A DNA stretch of 64,000 nucleotides from Pseudoalteromonas sp. N1230-9. GTDB lineage: Bacteria > Pseudomonadota > Gammaproteobacteria > Enterobacterales > Alteromonadaceae. Below, in pieces: positions 20,139 to 29,915 of this stretch. The notes under the pieces are model-generated. The model worked only from the letters and a program-made list of their open reading frames with translations. It made no database searches and was not told the DNA's origin. Both the position numbers and the translations under genes were made by a program. The stretch is from assembly GCF_032716425.1 (NCBI RefSeq), contig NZ_CP090419.1:2978001-3042000 (forward strand), read 5' to 3'. Within the stretch, counting starts at the first letter, position 1, and each line of letters begins with the position of its first letter.

Positions 20139-21026
20139 GTGAGATTTGAACAACTTGAACAATTCGTTGCACTAGGCGTGCTCAGGCATTTTCGCCAAGC
20201 TGCAGAAAAAACTCAAATTAGTACTTCAGCATTAACTCGCAGTATTCAAACGCTCGAGGATGAAATTGGTTATGAGCTTGTCACCCGCTCTACCCGCTCG
20301 GTAAAACTAACCAAAGAGGGTGAACTTTTCTTAGAATACGCAAAACAAACCCTTAATAATTTAGAAGAAACGAAAAAACGTTTATTTGAATCATTAAATG
20401 GCTGCGTTAACGAAAAGCTTGTCATTGGTTACACAACTAAAGCAAGTACTGTTGTGCCTGTTTCTTGTGGGCAATTTTTAGCTCAGTACCCACACGTAAA
20501 AATTGAAATGCAACTACAAGAGCAAGGCGAACTTATTCGTAAATTGCAACTGGGTGAAATAGACATAAGCGTGTGCTCGCAGGCAATGAATAGTATTGGC
20601 AGCGACATCCACTTACCAGACCAACTTATCCTATTTGTTTCAAAAGATCACCCGCTTGCTAATAAGAGCGATATTAGTAAACGTGATTTGGCTGACTACC
20701 CAATGTACAGTTGTTTTGCACAGTCGAAGCAAGTTCAAACTATGCTTAACGAAGCAGTTGACTCATTCAATAAATCATCAAGCATTAAAGTTGGTAGTAT
20801 TGAACAGGTGATGGATGGCCTTAAAAAGTCAGATCATATTGCAATTGCAAGCATTGAGCATGCTAACAGTGTTTCTTCTGACTCTGAGCTACTTTTATTA
20901 AAAACGAATAAAGGGATCGCTCATGAACAATTGGTTATTCAAACTAATGAGCAGGTTAATGAAAACTCGCATATTAGTCATTTATTAGATTTAATTGAAA
21001 AGACAGCGTTATCTAGTCACAACTAA
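20139..21026 (+). CDS. LysR-family transcriptional regulator
   Basis: A 295-residue LysR-type regulator: N-terminal winged helix-turn-helix (residues 1-60, with HFRQAAEKTQISTSALTRSI as the recognition region) and a C-terminal effector-binding domain with KLTKEGELFLEYA linking them. GTG start, with AAGGGAC ahead. LysR regulators usually act on a neighbouring gene, but both flanking genes lie on the same strand, so no target can be named. Confidence 0.9.
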   Translation: MRFEQLEQFVALGVLRHFRQAAEKTQISTSALTRSIQTLEDEIGYELVTRSTRSVKLTKEGELFLEYAKQTLNNLEETKKRLFESLNGCVNEKLVIGYTTKASTVVPVSCGQFLAQYPHVKIEMQLQEQGELIRKLQLGEIDISVCSQAMNSIGSDIHLPDQLILFVSKDHPLANKSDISKRDLADYPMYSCFAQSKQVQTMLNEAVDSFNKSSSIKVGSIEQVMDGLKKSDHIAIASIEHANSVSSDSELLLLKTNKGIAHEQLVIQTNEQVNENSHISHLLDLIEKTALSSHN

Positions 21027-21038
21027 CGCATACATTTA

Positions 21039-21070
21039 AGCTAGCCTTGCAAGCAAAGGCTAGCTCCCTT
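21039..21070 (+). terminator. terminator after the LysR gene
   Basis: AGCTAGCCTT, a seven-base loop, then AAGGCTAGCT: a ten-base perfect stem just after the stop codon. The following tract (CCCTTCTTC) has few T residues, so efficiency is uncertain. Confidence 0.6.
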
Positions 21071-21161
21071 CTTCACTTAATCATCAACATATTGCATAAA
21101 AAGCGTGCATGATTCTTTTTTTCAGCTACACTTACGCACCTTTTTTTGATTGTGCACATGA

Positions 21162-21782
21162 ATGACCGCGCAACTTATTTCCAACACCTATTTAGACGCA
21201 ATAGAACAAACCGGCTATGCCATTGTTGAAAACGCAATTGATGAAAACTTACTAACTGATTTAATTGCAGATTGTTATCGTATTAATCCGCATTTTCATA
21301 CTGCGGGAATTGGTCGTTTGAACGACCAACAAATTGATAAAACCATCCGTAAAGATAAGACCTTTTGGTTTGATAGTTCAAGCCAAGCACAAATTACTTA
21401 TCTTGCGACCATGGAAGCGATAAAGACACAGTTAAACCGCAGTTTTTTCTTAGGGCTGTTTGACTATGAATGCCATTATGCAAAGTATCAACAAGGCGAC
21501 TTTTATAAAAAACACTATGATGCCTTCAAGGGTCGTTCAAACCGTATTTTTACAACCGTCTGTTATTTAAATACACCTGATTCAGGTGGTGAACTCGTCA
21601 TCTATAAGCCAAAAAGCAAAGATATTGAGGTCATTGTAAAACCTCAAGCGGGTACACTTGTGATGTTTGAAAGCGAACGCTTCATGCACGAAGTATTACC
21701 AGCAGAAGATGTTCGCTACTCGATTGCAGGCTGGTTCAGAAAAAATGCCTCAATCAGCGGAATTATAGACCCGCCAAGATAA
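21162..21782 (+). CDS. 2OG-Fe(II) oxygenase, prolyl 4-hydroxylase-like
   Basis: A 206-residue 2-oxoglutarate and iron dependent dioxygenase. The iron triad is visible as H118-x-D120 (KKHYDAF) and H176 (RFMHEVLP), and R185 (DVRYSIAGWF) is placed to bind 2-oxoglutarate. The spacing and the YLNTPDSGGELVIY strand resemble bacterial prolyl hydroxylases, some of which modify EF-Tu. The substrate here is unknown. It ends four bases from the convergent ubiA. Confidence 0.85.
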   Translation: MTAQLISNTYLDAIEQTGYAIVENAIDENLLTDLIADCYRINPHFHTAGIGRLNDQQIDKTIRKDKTFWFDSSSQAQITYLATMEAIKTQLNRSFFLGLFDYECHYAKYQQGDFYKKHYDAFKGRSNRIFTTVCYLNTPDSGGELVIYKPKSKDIEVIVKPQAGTLVMFESERFMHEVLPAEDVRYSIAGWFRKNASISGIIDPPR

Positions 21783-21786
21783 TGAG

Positions 21787-22665
21787 CTAAAATGGCAATG
21801 GCAAGGAAGCTGCTAAACCTATAAATATCACTAAACCCACATAGTGATTATTTAAAAAAGCTTTAAAACAAGGATCCCGCTCGCGGCCATGAATGAGTTT
21901 TTGTTGATAAAGTAAAAAGCCAACTCCAGCAGCCAATCCAAGCCAATAATAAAGACCGAGTTGGTTACTAAGGCCTATATAAGCAAGAATCGCTACAAAC
22001 AAGGCATTGAGTAAAAAGATAATGTGCCTATCATAACTCGCAAACAAAATAGCTGTTGATTTAACACCTATTTTCAAATCATCATCTCTATCAACCATGG
22101 CATACATGGTGTCATAAGCCACAGTCCAAACAAGGTTAGCAATAAATAAAAGCCATGCTTCTACAGGTACTGAACCAATCGAGGCCATATAAGCCATTGG
22201 GATAGCCCAACTAAATGCCGCACCAAGCACAACTTGCGGTAATTGGGTATAACGCTTCATAAATGGATAACAAAATGCCAGCGCGAGTGCGCCAAACGAC
22301 AGCAATATCGTTGACCATCCGAGCATTAACACTAAGCCAAATGCCACTGCAATAAGCAGCACAAATAAACTCAAAGCCTCACCACTTGAAACTAACCCCG
22401 CAGCCAATGGGCGCTGTGCTGTGCGTTTTACTGAGCCATCAATTTTACGATCTGCGTAATCATTAATCACACAACCGGCACTACGCATTACAAAGACCCC
22501 TAGGCTAAATACGACAAAATTTAGCACGCTAGGCGCGCCTTGATTCGCAAGCCAAAGTGCCCAATATGTTGGCCAAAGCAATAACAAAGTCCCTATTGGT
22601 TTATCGGTACGCATCAATTGCTTATAGTAAGGGATATGTGCGATGTGTAATGCAGCTAATTTCAT
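21787..22665 (-). CDS. ubiA: 4-hydroxybenzoate octaprenyltransferase
   Basis: Prenylates 4-hydroxybenzoate in the inner membrane, the second committed step of ubiquinone synthesis. A 292-residue multispan protein with the two Asp-rich motifs: [15 protein letters not shown] near residue 65 and [17 protein letters not shown] near 185. It overlaps ubiC by four bases (ATGA), so the product of UbiC passes to UbiA from one operon. Confidence 0.96.
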   Translation of the reverse strand: MKLAALHIAHIPYYKQLMRTDKPIGTLLLLWPTYWALWLANQGAPSVLNFVVFSLGVFVMRSAGCVINDYADRKIDGSVKRTAQRPLAAGLVSSGEALSLFVLLIAVAFGLVLMLGWSTILLSFGALALAFCYPFMKRYTQLPQVVLGAAFSWAIPMAYMASIGSVPVEAWLLFIANLVWTVAYDTMYAMVDRDDDLKIGVKSTAILFASYDRHIIFLLNALFVAILAYIGLSNQLGLYYWLGLAAGVGFLLYQQKLIHGRERDPCFKAFLNNHYVGLVIFIGLAASLPLPF

Positions 22666-23207
22666 AAGTAAATATAGGCTCCAGGTAAGAAGACTTCAGC
22701 AACTAAAAAATGCGCACGAGATAGCGAAAACACACTGCGTCTACCCCATAACATCTGCGGTTCTAAACCTAACTCATTTATAAGAGAATCTAGTTGGTGT
22801 TGCTCTGAAAATTCAGCCACTTCAATTTCGGTGCGTAAAAGACTGGGATCTTGGAAAATAACATCGCCTAAAGGCCTTGTACCCATACTTAACAACTGTT
22901 GCTTTTTTAGGGTATCATCTGCTGGCAACCAGCTTTGCGCATATACCATAGGCTTGTTATCACAAAGCAATAATACTTCGCGGTTTAATGCGTGACTTAA
23001 AGATGTATTTAATAGTGCTTGCTGCTCTGAGGTTAAGTCAAAAGGTGTTTCATTGAGCACATGAACAGAAAACTGTTGGCAATGACTTTTGAGCTTAGCG
23101 GTCAATGAGCCCGCTTCTAGCAACCAGCTTTGTTGCTGCTGCGTTAAATGTGGGTAGGCTGATGCCGATTGCCAATCGGCAACTAATGATATTGGGAATT
23201 TAGTCAC
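22662..23207 (-). CDS. ubiC: chorismate lyase
   Basis: Cleaves chorismate to 4-hydroxybenzoate and pyruvate. The 181-residue protein (E. coli 165) shows the family regions [20 protein letters not shown] and [20 protein letters not shown], then [10 protein letters not shown] near the C-terminus. First gene of ubiCA, divergent from the FliL-like gene. Confidence 0.93.
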   Translation of the reverse strand: MTKFPISLVADWQSASAYPHLTQQQQSWLLEAGSLTAKLKSHCQQFSVHVLNETPFDLTSEQQALLNTSLSHALNREVLLLCDNKPMVYAQSWLPADDTLKKQQLLSMGTRPLGDVIFQDPSLLRTEIEVAEFSEQHQLDSLINELGLEPQMLWGRRSVFSLSRAHFLVAEVFLPGAYIYL

Positions 23208-23372
23208 AACAACTCAGTATTTTAAGAAACCGCGCAAATGATATCACTGCAAAACGTTTGGCAAAAGCCATCATTTAATCTCAACAACAGTTAAAATTCT
23301 TACAACAACCTGTATCTCTAGTGAGTTTGGGTATAGACTAAAAACCATTGAAAGGGTGGACTATTTTTAACT

Positions 23373-23780
23373 ATGAAAAAATCGTTATTATCAATTTATT
23401 TGATATGCCTATTAGCAGTTAATGCAACACTTAGTTTTTCGGCACATGCCGAGTCAAAAGTCGGTTATTTTGGTTTTGAACCAGACATAATTACCAACTA
23501 TATTGGCCAAGGTAACAAAAAGCTTGGTTATGTGCGTATTACGGTCGATCTTATGCTCAATGACATGTCGGATATCCGTGTCGTAGAACATCATACCCCT
23601 TTGCTGCGTGATGCGATTGTTGAAATTCTTTCTAAAGAGCCTGAAGAGAACATCAAGTCGCTTACCGGTCGAGAAGAAATAAGAAAGCGCTGTACTGAAA
23701 AGTTAAAAACACTTTTAAAACAAGAAACTGGGCAAGAAATAGTGCGTGAAGTATTGTTCACTAAATACTTATATCACTAG
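23373..23780 (+). CDS. FliL-like exported protein
   Basis: A 135-residue protein with a Sec signal peptide (about residues 1-26, ending AHA) and a FliL-type domain: LGYVRITVDLMLND, then HHTPLLRDAIVEILS and a C-terminal REVLFTKYL. FliL normally sits in the flagellar motor through an N-terminal membrane helix; here the helix resembles a cleavable signal instead. No other flagellar gene is nearby, so a motor role is unproven. Confidence 0.75.
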   Translation: MKKSLLSIYLICLLAVNATLSFSAHAESKVGYFGFEPDIITNYIGQGNKKLGYVRITVDLMLNDMSDIRVVEHHTPLLRDAIVEILSKEPEENIKSLTGREEIRKRCTEKLKTLLKQETGQEIVREVLFTKYLYH

Positions 23781-23789
23781 CCATAATAA

Positions 23790-23809
23790 GTGACGGCAAA
23801 CGCCGTCAC
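23790..23809. terminator. hairpin between the FliL-like gene and glpG
   Basis: GTGACGGC-AAAC-GCCGTCAC forms an eight-base perfect stem between convergent genes. A T tract is weak on both strands, so it may be a factor-assisted or message-stabilising hairpin. Confidence 0.55.
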
Positions 23810-23817
23810 AGATTACT

Positions 23818-24633
23818 TTAACGGCGCGAAAGTAACTTATCTGATACAGCATAAGCCATACCTGATAAAAGCCCCGCAAGATGCGCCCAGTTAGCCATAT
23901 TGACAGGTAACATTTCAACAAAGCCTAAAACCAGCCAAACAAGCATAAAACCAACAATACTTTTGCTGACTAAAGGCGGCTCTGTTGGTCTCATTGCACT
24001 GTATATCCAACAAAAGCCTAGCAAGCCGTAGACCACGCCACTCAAGCCACCAAAATTAGGCCCAACCAATAAAAACTGTGCCCAGTTACTGAAAAATGAG
24101 GTCACTAAAAATAAGCCGACTAAGGTTAACTTTCCACTGCGCTTTTCAATGTCATTACCTAGTGTCATCCACCAAATTAAATTAAAAATTAAATGGATAG
24201 CACTAAAATGCACGATTGCTGGTGTAAACCAACTAAGCGGTTGCGCAGGATTAAACTGTAGCATCCGATAAATGGTATCAAAACCACCGAGTAAAAAAGC
24301 CACAAAAATCGCTATTGATACTAGCGTGACTGTGCGATTGAGCCAGCTTAATGCTTTAAAACGCGTTTTTAGGTTGAGCGACTGACCTTGGTAAGAAAGT
24401 GATGATTGTGTGCTACCCACTTGCCAAGAGGCTTGCAGATACTTTTCATCATGTGGATTTGCAGCAAACTCTTGCCATAATGGTTGAGCTTGATGGAAAT
24501 GCTCTGGAGCAACACAAATAATGACAGTTTCACCGTCTTCAGAGCGAAGCTCACCTTGTAAGCCTTTGCTTTTAATATAGTCAATAAACCCCTGCGCTGC
24601 GCGAGGGTTATTTATGCTGCCCAGTTCAATCAT
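23818..24633 (-). CDS. glpG: rhomboid intramembrane serine protease
   Basis: A 271-residue rhomboid protease of the GlpG type: cytosolic N-terminal domain (1-85) and six membrane helices. The catalytic serine sits in GGLSGVVYGLLG and the catalytic histidine in NWAHLAGLLSG. ATGA overlap with glpE repeats the glpE-glpG pairing of E. coli, but no glpD or glpR is present here. Confidence 0.94.
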   Translation of the reverse strand: MIELGSINNPRAAQGFIDYIKSKGLQGELRSEDGETVIICVAPEHFHQAQPLWQEFAANPHDEKYLQASWQVGSTQSSLSYQGQSLNLKTRFKALSWLNRTVTLVSIAIFVAFLLGGFDTIYRMLQFNPAQPLSWFTPAIVHFSAIHLIFNLIWWMTLGNDIEKRSGKLTLVGLFLVTSFFSNWAQFLLVGPNFGGLSGVVYGLLGFCWIYSAMRPTEPPLVSKSIVGFMLVWLVLGFVEMLPVNMANWAHLAGLLSGMAYAVSDKLLSRR

Positions 24634-24947
24634 CGTTCAATATGCTCCGGAAGTTGTGTTTGCCAAGCTGTAAAGCCTCCATCCATACTGTAAACATCTT
24701 CAAAGCCCTGCTCAACTAAGTAGCTCGCAGCACCTTGAGAACTCACACCATGATAGCAAACAATAATGATTGGCTGATCGAACTCTTTATTCATCATAAA
24801 CTCGCTAATATTAGCATTTGATAAATGCTCAGAGCCTGGAATGTGACCCGTTTGAAACGAGTTAGGGTCACGAATATCGGCAATCACAACGTCTTCTTTA
24901 TCTAAAAGCGCAAACGTGTCGCTTACTGAAATATGCTTGTATGACAT
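24630..24947 (-). CDS. glpE: thiosulfate sulfurtransferase (rhodanese) GlpE
   Basis: A single-domain rhodanese of 105 residues. The catalytic cysteine lies in VCYHGVSSQGAA, with the substrate loop following directly. It carries sulfane sulfur, from thiosulfate to cyanide or thioredoxin in vitro. It precedes glpG with a four-base overlap. Confidence 0.92.
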   Translation of the reverse strand: MSYKHISVSDTFALLDKEDVVIADIRDPNSFQTGHIPGSEHLSNANISEFMMNKEFDQPIIIVCYHGVSSQGAASYLVEQGFEDVYSMDGGFTAWQTQLPEHIER

Positions 24948-24962
24948 AATACTCTCTAAACT

Positions 24963-24986
24963 AAAAAGGCGGCAATCTGCCGCCTT
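24963..24986 (-). terminator. terminator after tdh
   Basis: On the minus strand AAGGCGGCA, a short loop, TGCCGCCTT, then further T residues. It lies just after the tdh stop and before glpE. Confidence 0.88.
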
Positions 24987-25002
24987 ATCACTATAAACGG
25001 CA

Positions 25003-26028
25003 CTAATCCCAGTTAAGGATTACTTTACCAGATTGGCCTGAAATCATGGTATCAAAGCCCTCTTGGAAATCATCCACAGAGAACTGGTGAGTAATAATTG
25101 GTTTCAGATCAAGGCCTGATTGAATTAAGCTGGCCATTTTATACCAAGTTTCAAACATTTCACGGCCATAAATACCTTTGATAATTAAGCCTTTGAAAAT
25201 AACTTGGTTCCAATCAACCGCCATATCTGAAGGTGGAATACCTAGCATAGCGATTTTGCCACCGTGATTCATGTTATTAAGCATGCTGTTAAATGCAACT
25301 GGCACACCCGACATTTCAAGGCCAATATCAAAGCCTTCTGTCATGCCAAGCTCTTTCATTACATCTTCAAGCTTTTCAGTTGCTACGTTTACTGCACGAG
25401 TAGCGCCCATTTTACGCGCTAAATCTAGGCGGTATTCGTTTACGTCAGTGATAACCACATGACGTGCACCAACGTGTTTAGCAACCGCTGCTGCCATGAT
25501 ACCAATTGGGCCAGCCCCCGTGATTAACACGTCTTCACCGACTAAATCAAACGACAACGCTGTGTGTACAGCATTACCGAATGGGTCAAAGATTGATGCT
25601 AACTCATCAGGAATGTTATCTGGAATTTTAAATGCATTGAAAGCAGGGATCACAAGGTATTCAGCAAATGCACCTTCGCGATTAACACCAACACCTGTGG
25701 TGTTACGACATAAATGTACACGGCCAGCACGACAGTTACGACAGTGACCACAGGTAATATGCCCTTCGCCCGATACACGGTCACCCACTTGGAAACCACG
25801 TACTTCTTGGCCCATATCAACCACTTCACCTACATATTCGTGGCCAACGACCATTGGCGTAGGAATTGTATTTTGTGCCCACTCATCCCATTTATAAATA
25901 TGGACATCTGTTCCACAAATTGCTGTTTTGCGGATTTTAATAAGCAGATCGTTATGACCAACTTCAGGCTTTGGCGCATCAGTCATCCAAATTCCTGGTT
26001 CTGCTTTTAATTTAGATAATGCTTTCAT
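25003..26028 (-). CDS. tdh: L-threonine 3-dehydrogenase
   Basis: Oxidises threonine with NAD to 2-amino-3-ketobutyrate. A 341-residue zinc alcohol-dehydrogenase-family enzyme, the same length as in E. coli. Catalytic zinc ligands include AICGTDVH and GHEYVG; the structural zinc site is [15 protein letters not shown]. The NAD loop is [12 protein letters not shown]. Its product is taken by Kbl, encoded just upstream. Confidence 0.96.
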   Translation of the reverse strand: MKALSKLKAEPGIWMTDAPKPEVGHNDLLIKIRKTAICGTDVHIYKWDEWAQNTIPTPMVVGHEYVGEVVDMGQEVRGFQVGDRVSGEGHITCGHCRNCRAGRVHLCRNTTGVGVNREGAFAEYLVIPAFNAFKIPDNIPDELASIFDPFGNAVHTALSFDLVGEDVLITGAGPIGIMAAAVAKHVGARHVVITDVNEYRLDLARKMGATRAVNVATEKLEDVMKELGMTEGFDIGLEMSGVPVAFNSMLNNMNHGGKIAMLGIPPSDMAVDWNQVIFKGLIIKGIYGREMFETWYKMASLIQSGLDLKPIITHQFSVDDFQEGFDTMISGQSGKVILNWD

Positions 26029-26046
26029 GATTCACACTCAATTAAA

Positions 26047-26072
26047 CAAAACCGAAGCAAAGGCTTCGGTTT
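26047..26072 (-). terminator. hairpin between kbl and tdh
   Basis: On the minus strand AAACCGAAGC, a four-base loop, GCTTCGGTTT, then TGTTT. It looks like an intrinsic terminator inside the kbl-tdh pair and would cut distal expression of tdh unless tdh has its own promoter. Confidence 0.75.
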
Positions 26073-26083
26073 AGGAAATAAAA

Positions 26084-27280
26084 TTAGATAACACCCATTT
26101 CTTTACCAATACGGGTAAAGGCAGCTATTGCAGTGTCTAATTGCTCTTTTGTATGCGCCGCTGAAATTTGCGTACGAATACGTGCTTGACCTTTAGGTAC
26201 CACAGGGAATGAGAAACCCGTTACGTAAATACCCTCAGCAAGTAATTTGTCTGCCATGGCTGAGGCAACTTTAGCATCGCCTAACATCACAGGAATGATC
26301 GCGTGATCTTTACCTGCACAGGTAAAGCCAGCCGCTTCCATTTGTTCACGGAAATATTTTGCGTTGTCCCAAAGCTTAGCGCGTAACTCGCCGCCGTTGC
26401 TCAGCATTTCAAGTACTTTAATTGATGCTGTAACAATTGATGGCGCAAGTGAATTTGAGAAAAGATACGGGCGCGAGCGTTGACGTAACCATTCAACGAT
26501 TTCTTTCTTACCTGATGTGTAACCACCTGATGCGCCGCCCAGTGCTTTACCCAAGGTACCTGTGATGATATCGACACGGTCAAGTACACCACAGTACTCA
26601 GGTGTGCCTTTACCATTTTCACCTACAAAACCAACCGCGTGAGAGTCATCCACCATCACTAACGCATCATATTTATCAGCTAGGTCACACACCGCTTCAA
26701 GATTACAAATTACGCCGTCCATTGAGAAAACGCCGTCTGTTGCGATGAGTTTTGTTTTAGCACCCGCTTCATCAGCTGCAATAAGTTGCTTTTCAAGGTC
26801 GCTCATGTCGTTATTGGCATAACGGAAACGCTTAGCTTTACAAAGACGTACACCATCAATGATCGAAGCATGGTTTAAAGCGTCAGAGATAATCGCATCA
26901 TCTGGGCCTAGGATAGTTTCGAATAAACCTGCGTTTGCATCAAAACATGATGAGTAAAGAATGGTATCTTCTGTTTCTAAAAACGCAGAAATCTTTTCTT
27001 CTAATGTTTTATGAATATCTTGCGTACCACAAATAAAACGGACTGATGCAACACCAAAACCGTGATCATCAAGACCTTGTTGCGCAGCTTTAATTAGCTC
27101 TGGGCTATTTGCTAGACCTAAGTAGTTATTTGCACAAAAGTTGATAACTTTATCACCCGATGCAACTTCAATTTGAGCCTGTTGTTGTGAGGTAATAACA
27201 CGTTCGCTTTTGTATAGACCTTCAGCTTTTACTTCGTCTATTTGTTGCTGAAGCTGATTAAAAAACGCAGATGCTCTCAT
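26084..27280 (-). CDS. kbl: 2-amino-3-ketobutyrate CoA ligase (glycine C-acetyltransferase)
   Basis: Splits 2-amino-3-ketobutyrate with CoA to glycine and acetyl-CoA. A 398-residue PLP enzyme of the alpha-oxoamine synthase family, the same length as in E. coli. The PLP lysine is in [16 protein letters not shown], and [10 protein letters not shown] carries the cofactor Asp and His. It is the first gene of kbl-tdh. Confidence 0.97.
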   Translation of the reverse strand: MRASAFFNQLQQQIDEVKAEGLYKSERVITSQQQAQIEVASGDKVINFCANNYLGLANSPELIKAAQQGLDDHGFGVASVRFICGTQDIHKTLEEKISAFLETEDTILYSSCFDANAGLFETILGPDDAIISDALNHASIIDGVRLCKAKRFRYANNDMSDLEKQLIAADEAGAKTKLIATDGVFSMDGVICNLEAVCDLADKYDALVMVDDSHAVGFVGENGKGTPEYCGVLDRVDIITGTLGKALGGASGGYTSGKKEIVEWLRQRSRPYLFSNSLAPSIVTASIKVLEMLSNGGELRAKLWDNAKYFREQMEAAGFTCAGKDHAIIPVMLGDAKVASAMADKLLAEGIYVTGFSFPVVPKGQARIRTQISAAHTKEQLDTAIAAFTRIGKEMGVI

Positions 27281-27439
27281 CTGAAATCTCCAAATAATCT
27301 TTTAAATAATCAGAGCCGATTAGCTGTGACTGTGAAATTTGCGCCTATTGTAAAAGCTTAGGCGAACAATTGCACTGTTTGTAGTTCGTCGCACGCCTTG
27401 AATGGGTGCGGATTTGCGAAATAAAACTGGTCTTACCTG

Positions 27440-27991
27440 CTATGAGTGTAAAACCAGAGCAGGTAAGTCGGCTAATGACTCACAAACGATATCAGCATGT
27501 TGTTCTGTTGACTCTGCGTAACTTTGCCCTGAACGCACCAATACACGCGTGGCAATACTTGCCCTTTCAGCTGCAATTAAATCTCCCAGCTTATCACCAA
27601 CCATGATACTTTTTTTAGGGTCAATATCATGCTCAGTAATAGCCTGTAAAAGCATTCCTGGCGCAGGTTTACGACAGTCACACTCTTGCAAATAACTCGC
27701 TTGTGCTTTTGTTGGATGATGTGGACAAAAGTAAACCGCGAGAATAGGCACGCCATGACGTTTAAACTCGTCTTTCATCCAAGCTGTTAGATTATGAAAA
27801 TCCTGCTCTGAATAGTAGCCCCGACCAATTCCCGATTGATTAGTAACCACCACAATTTCGTAGCCATCATCAGTAAACTTTTTGCAGGCATCAAACACAC
27901 CGGCAACAAATTCAAACTCTTGTGGTTTATACACATAACCGTGATCAATGTTCACCACACCATCACGGTCTAAAAATAATACTTTCTTCAT
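27440..27991 (-). CDS. gmhB: D-glycero-beta-D-manno-heptose 1,7-bisphosphate 7-phosphatase
   Basis: Removes the 7-phosphate during ADP-heptose synthesis for the LPS inner core. HAD-family phosphatase of 183 residues: FLDRDGVVN at the N-terminus supplies the nucleophilic Asp, followed by VTNQSGIGRG and a zinc loop CPHHPTK...CDCRKP. The start overlaps the GT9 gene by four bases. Confidence 0.94.
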   Translation of the reverse strand: MKKVLFLDRDGVVNIDHGYVYKPQEFEFVAGVFDACKKFTDDGYEIVVVTNQSGIGRGYYSEQDFHNLTAWMKDEFKRHGVPILAVYFCPHHPTKAQASYLQECDCRKPAPGMLLQAITEHDIDPKKSIMVGDKLGDLIAAERASIATRVLVRSGQSYAESTEQHADIVCESLADLPALVLHS

Positions 27992-29049
27992 TTCAGTTGC
28001 TCTTTCAACACGACAAGGTCAAACATTAAAGTGACATCTTCTACACTAATCTGTGTCATTAGATCTGCCCCTTTAACACGCGTCCCCCATGGTAATTGTT
28101 CAGCTATTTTACCCGTTTGCTTAACAAGGTTTTGATGATAAACCTCAACCACGTAATCTTGGTACAAATAAGGACCTGTTCGTTTTGGGTTTGAATGAGC
28201 GTATAACCCTATCACAGGCGTGCCAACCGTAACCGCCATATGGGCAGGGCCAGTATCAGGAGCAAGCACTAAAGACGCGCGCTTTAACACACATAACAGC
28301 TCTTTGAGCTGAGTTTTACCGACAAGATTCAAAATAGGCGTCTTACTGTGACTAATGATTTGCTCTGCAAGCGTTTCTTCGAGCGGCGTTGGGCCACCCG
28401 TAATCACTACCGAGAAACCTTGATTGTGAGCATAGTCAGCAAGTGCTGCATAACGCTCAGGCAACCAATTTCGCTCTTTTTTGCTTGCCGCAGGTGAAAT
28501 CACAAAAATACGCCCTGCTAAACGCTCTTCACCTAGTAACGTATCAGCAGCTTGCTGGTGCTGCTCAGTAATTGGCATCTGCCAGCTTGGTTGATAGTCA
28601 GGCACACCAATGGCGCTCGCAAACCCTTTAAAACCTTCCAACACATGAGCCTCGGCTTGTGGTGCAATGCGCTTATTAATAAACAAGCTATGTAACTCTT
28701 TTGCTCGCGCCCAATCAAAGCCAACTTTTATTTTGGCAGGAATACAACGTGCTGCAAGGTTTGCTCTCAGTGCTACTTGCATATGTAGTAACACATCAAA
28801 TTGTCGACCTTTAAAAACCTGTTTAAGCTGTTTGTAAGCTTGCTTACCTTGTTTTTTATCGAACACCACAAATTCAACACCTGGTAAATCAGCCAGTAAC
28901 ATCGCTTCGATTTTACCAATCACCCAGGTAATTTTTGCCTTAGGATGCGCTTTTTGAATAGCTTGCACAGCCGATACTGCATGGCAAACATCACCAATAG
29001 CCGAAAGCCTTAATATACATATTTCTGAATACGAGGTTGAATGAGTCAC
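27988..29049 (-). CDS. glycosyltransferase family 9 protein, probable LPS heptosyltransferase
   Basis: A 353-residue GT9 enzyme. N-terminal ILRLSAIGDVCHAV, central ISPAASKKERNWLPERYAAL and C-terminal APDTGPAHMAVTVGTPVIGLY are the family marks of ADP-heptose:LPS transferases. It overlaps gmhB by four bases and is divergent from kdkA. WaaC-like heptosyltransferase I is likely, but the acceptor is not proven. The GTG at 29049 with AAGGG upstream is preferred to the longer frame from 29070. Confidence 0.85.
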   Translation of the reverse strand: MTHSTSYSEICILRLSAIGDVCHAVSAVQAIQKAHPKAKITWVIGKIEAMLLADLPGVEFVVFDKKQGKQAYKQLKQVFKGRQFDVLLHMQVALRANLAARCIPAKIKVGFDWARAKELHSLFINKRIAPQAEAHVLEGFKGFASAIGVPDYQPSWQMPITEQHQQAADTLLGEERLAGRIFVISPAASKKERNWLPERYAALADYAHNQGFSVVITGGPTPLEETLAEQIISHSKTPILNLVGKTQLKELLCVLKRASLVLAPDTGPAHMAVTVGTPVIGLYAHSNPKRTGPYLYQDYVVEVYHQNLVKQTGKIAEQLPWGTRVKGADLMTQISVEDVTLMFDLVVLKEQLK

Positions 29050-29175
29050 ACGTGCCCTTAGCAACAGCAAATAAAATGCGATCTTAAATTAACTTTGTGC
29101 TATTGCAAGTACTTATACGAAATGCCAAAAATACGGTACTATAATAAGCATTGATCGTTAATACGTTAAGTTGTT

Positions 29176-29898
29176 ATGTTTGAGACTCTGCATCAAAAAA
29201 ATACCACGCTACTTTGTCACCCCGCTTATACACAGTTACTCACTTGCGAGTGGTTTGATGCTGACTTTTGGCAACAACAAAATAAAATTGTTGGCGCTAA
29301 AAAAGGCCGTGCAACAGCCTGGTTTTTTAAACATGATCAATTAACCGCTGTGTTAAGGCACTACTGGCGTGGTGGCCTTGTTGGTAAACTTTTAACTGAT
29401 CAGTATCTTTACTTAGGTTTAGAAAAGACGCGTGTGTATAAAGAATTTTCGCTAATGATGCGCTTATCTGAATTGGGTTTGAATGTACCCACTCCAATAG
29501 CAGCGAAAGTCACAACTCATGGCTTGATTTATCGTGGCGATATAATTACCCAAGCAGTGAAAGGCGCACAAAGCTTACTCGATATACTTATTACACGAGC
29601 CCTGAATCAGGATGAATTAAAAAAAGTAGCAACAACACTCAGTGAATTTCACAACCACGGGGTATATCACGCAGATTTAAACATCAATAACATCTTATTT
29701 GACGATAGCGGTAACGTCTTCATTATTGACTTCGACCGTGGTGAAATAAAGCAACCAGAAGCAAGTTGGCGACAAGAAAATATGAAACGCTTGGCACGTT
29801 CATTTGCAAAAGAACAAGGCCGTAACGAAGTTATGCATTGGCAGCAAAGCGATTGGCAGTTACTCATTTGTGAGTACCAAGCACAACTAAAACATTAA
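29176..29898 (+). CDS. kdkA: 3-deoxy-D-manno-octulosonic acid (Kdo) kinase
   Basis: Phosphorylates the Kdo residue of the LPS inner core. A 240-residue kinase-fold protein: catalytic loop YHADLNINNILFD and metal-binding IDFDRGE (DFD for DFG). The family occurs in bacteria with a single Kdo residue, such as Haemophilus and Vibrio. It is divergent from the heptosyltransferase gene, in line with a core-assembly role. Confidence 0.92.
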   Translation: MFETLHQKNTTLLCHPAYTQLLTCEWFDADFWQQQNKIVGAKKGRATAWFFKHDQLTAVLRHYWRGGLVGKLLTDQYLYLGLEKTRVYKEFSLMMRLSELGLNVPTPIAAKVTTHGLIYRGDIITQAVKGAQSLLDILITRALNQDELKKVATTLSEFHNHGVYHADLNINNILFDDSGNVFIIDFDRGEIKQPEASWRQENMKRLARSFAKEQGRNEVMHWQQSDWQLLICEYQAQLKH

Positions 29899-29915
29899 CT
29901 AAAATATGTGACTTT

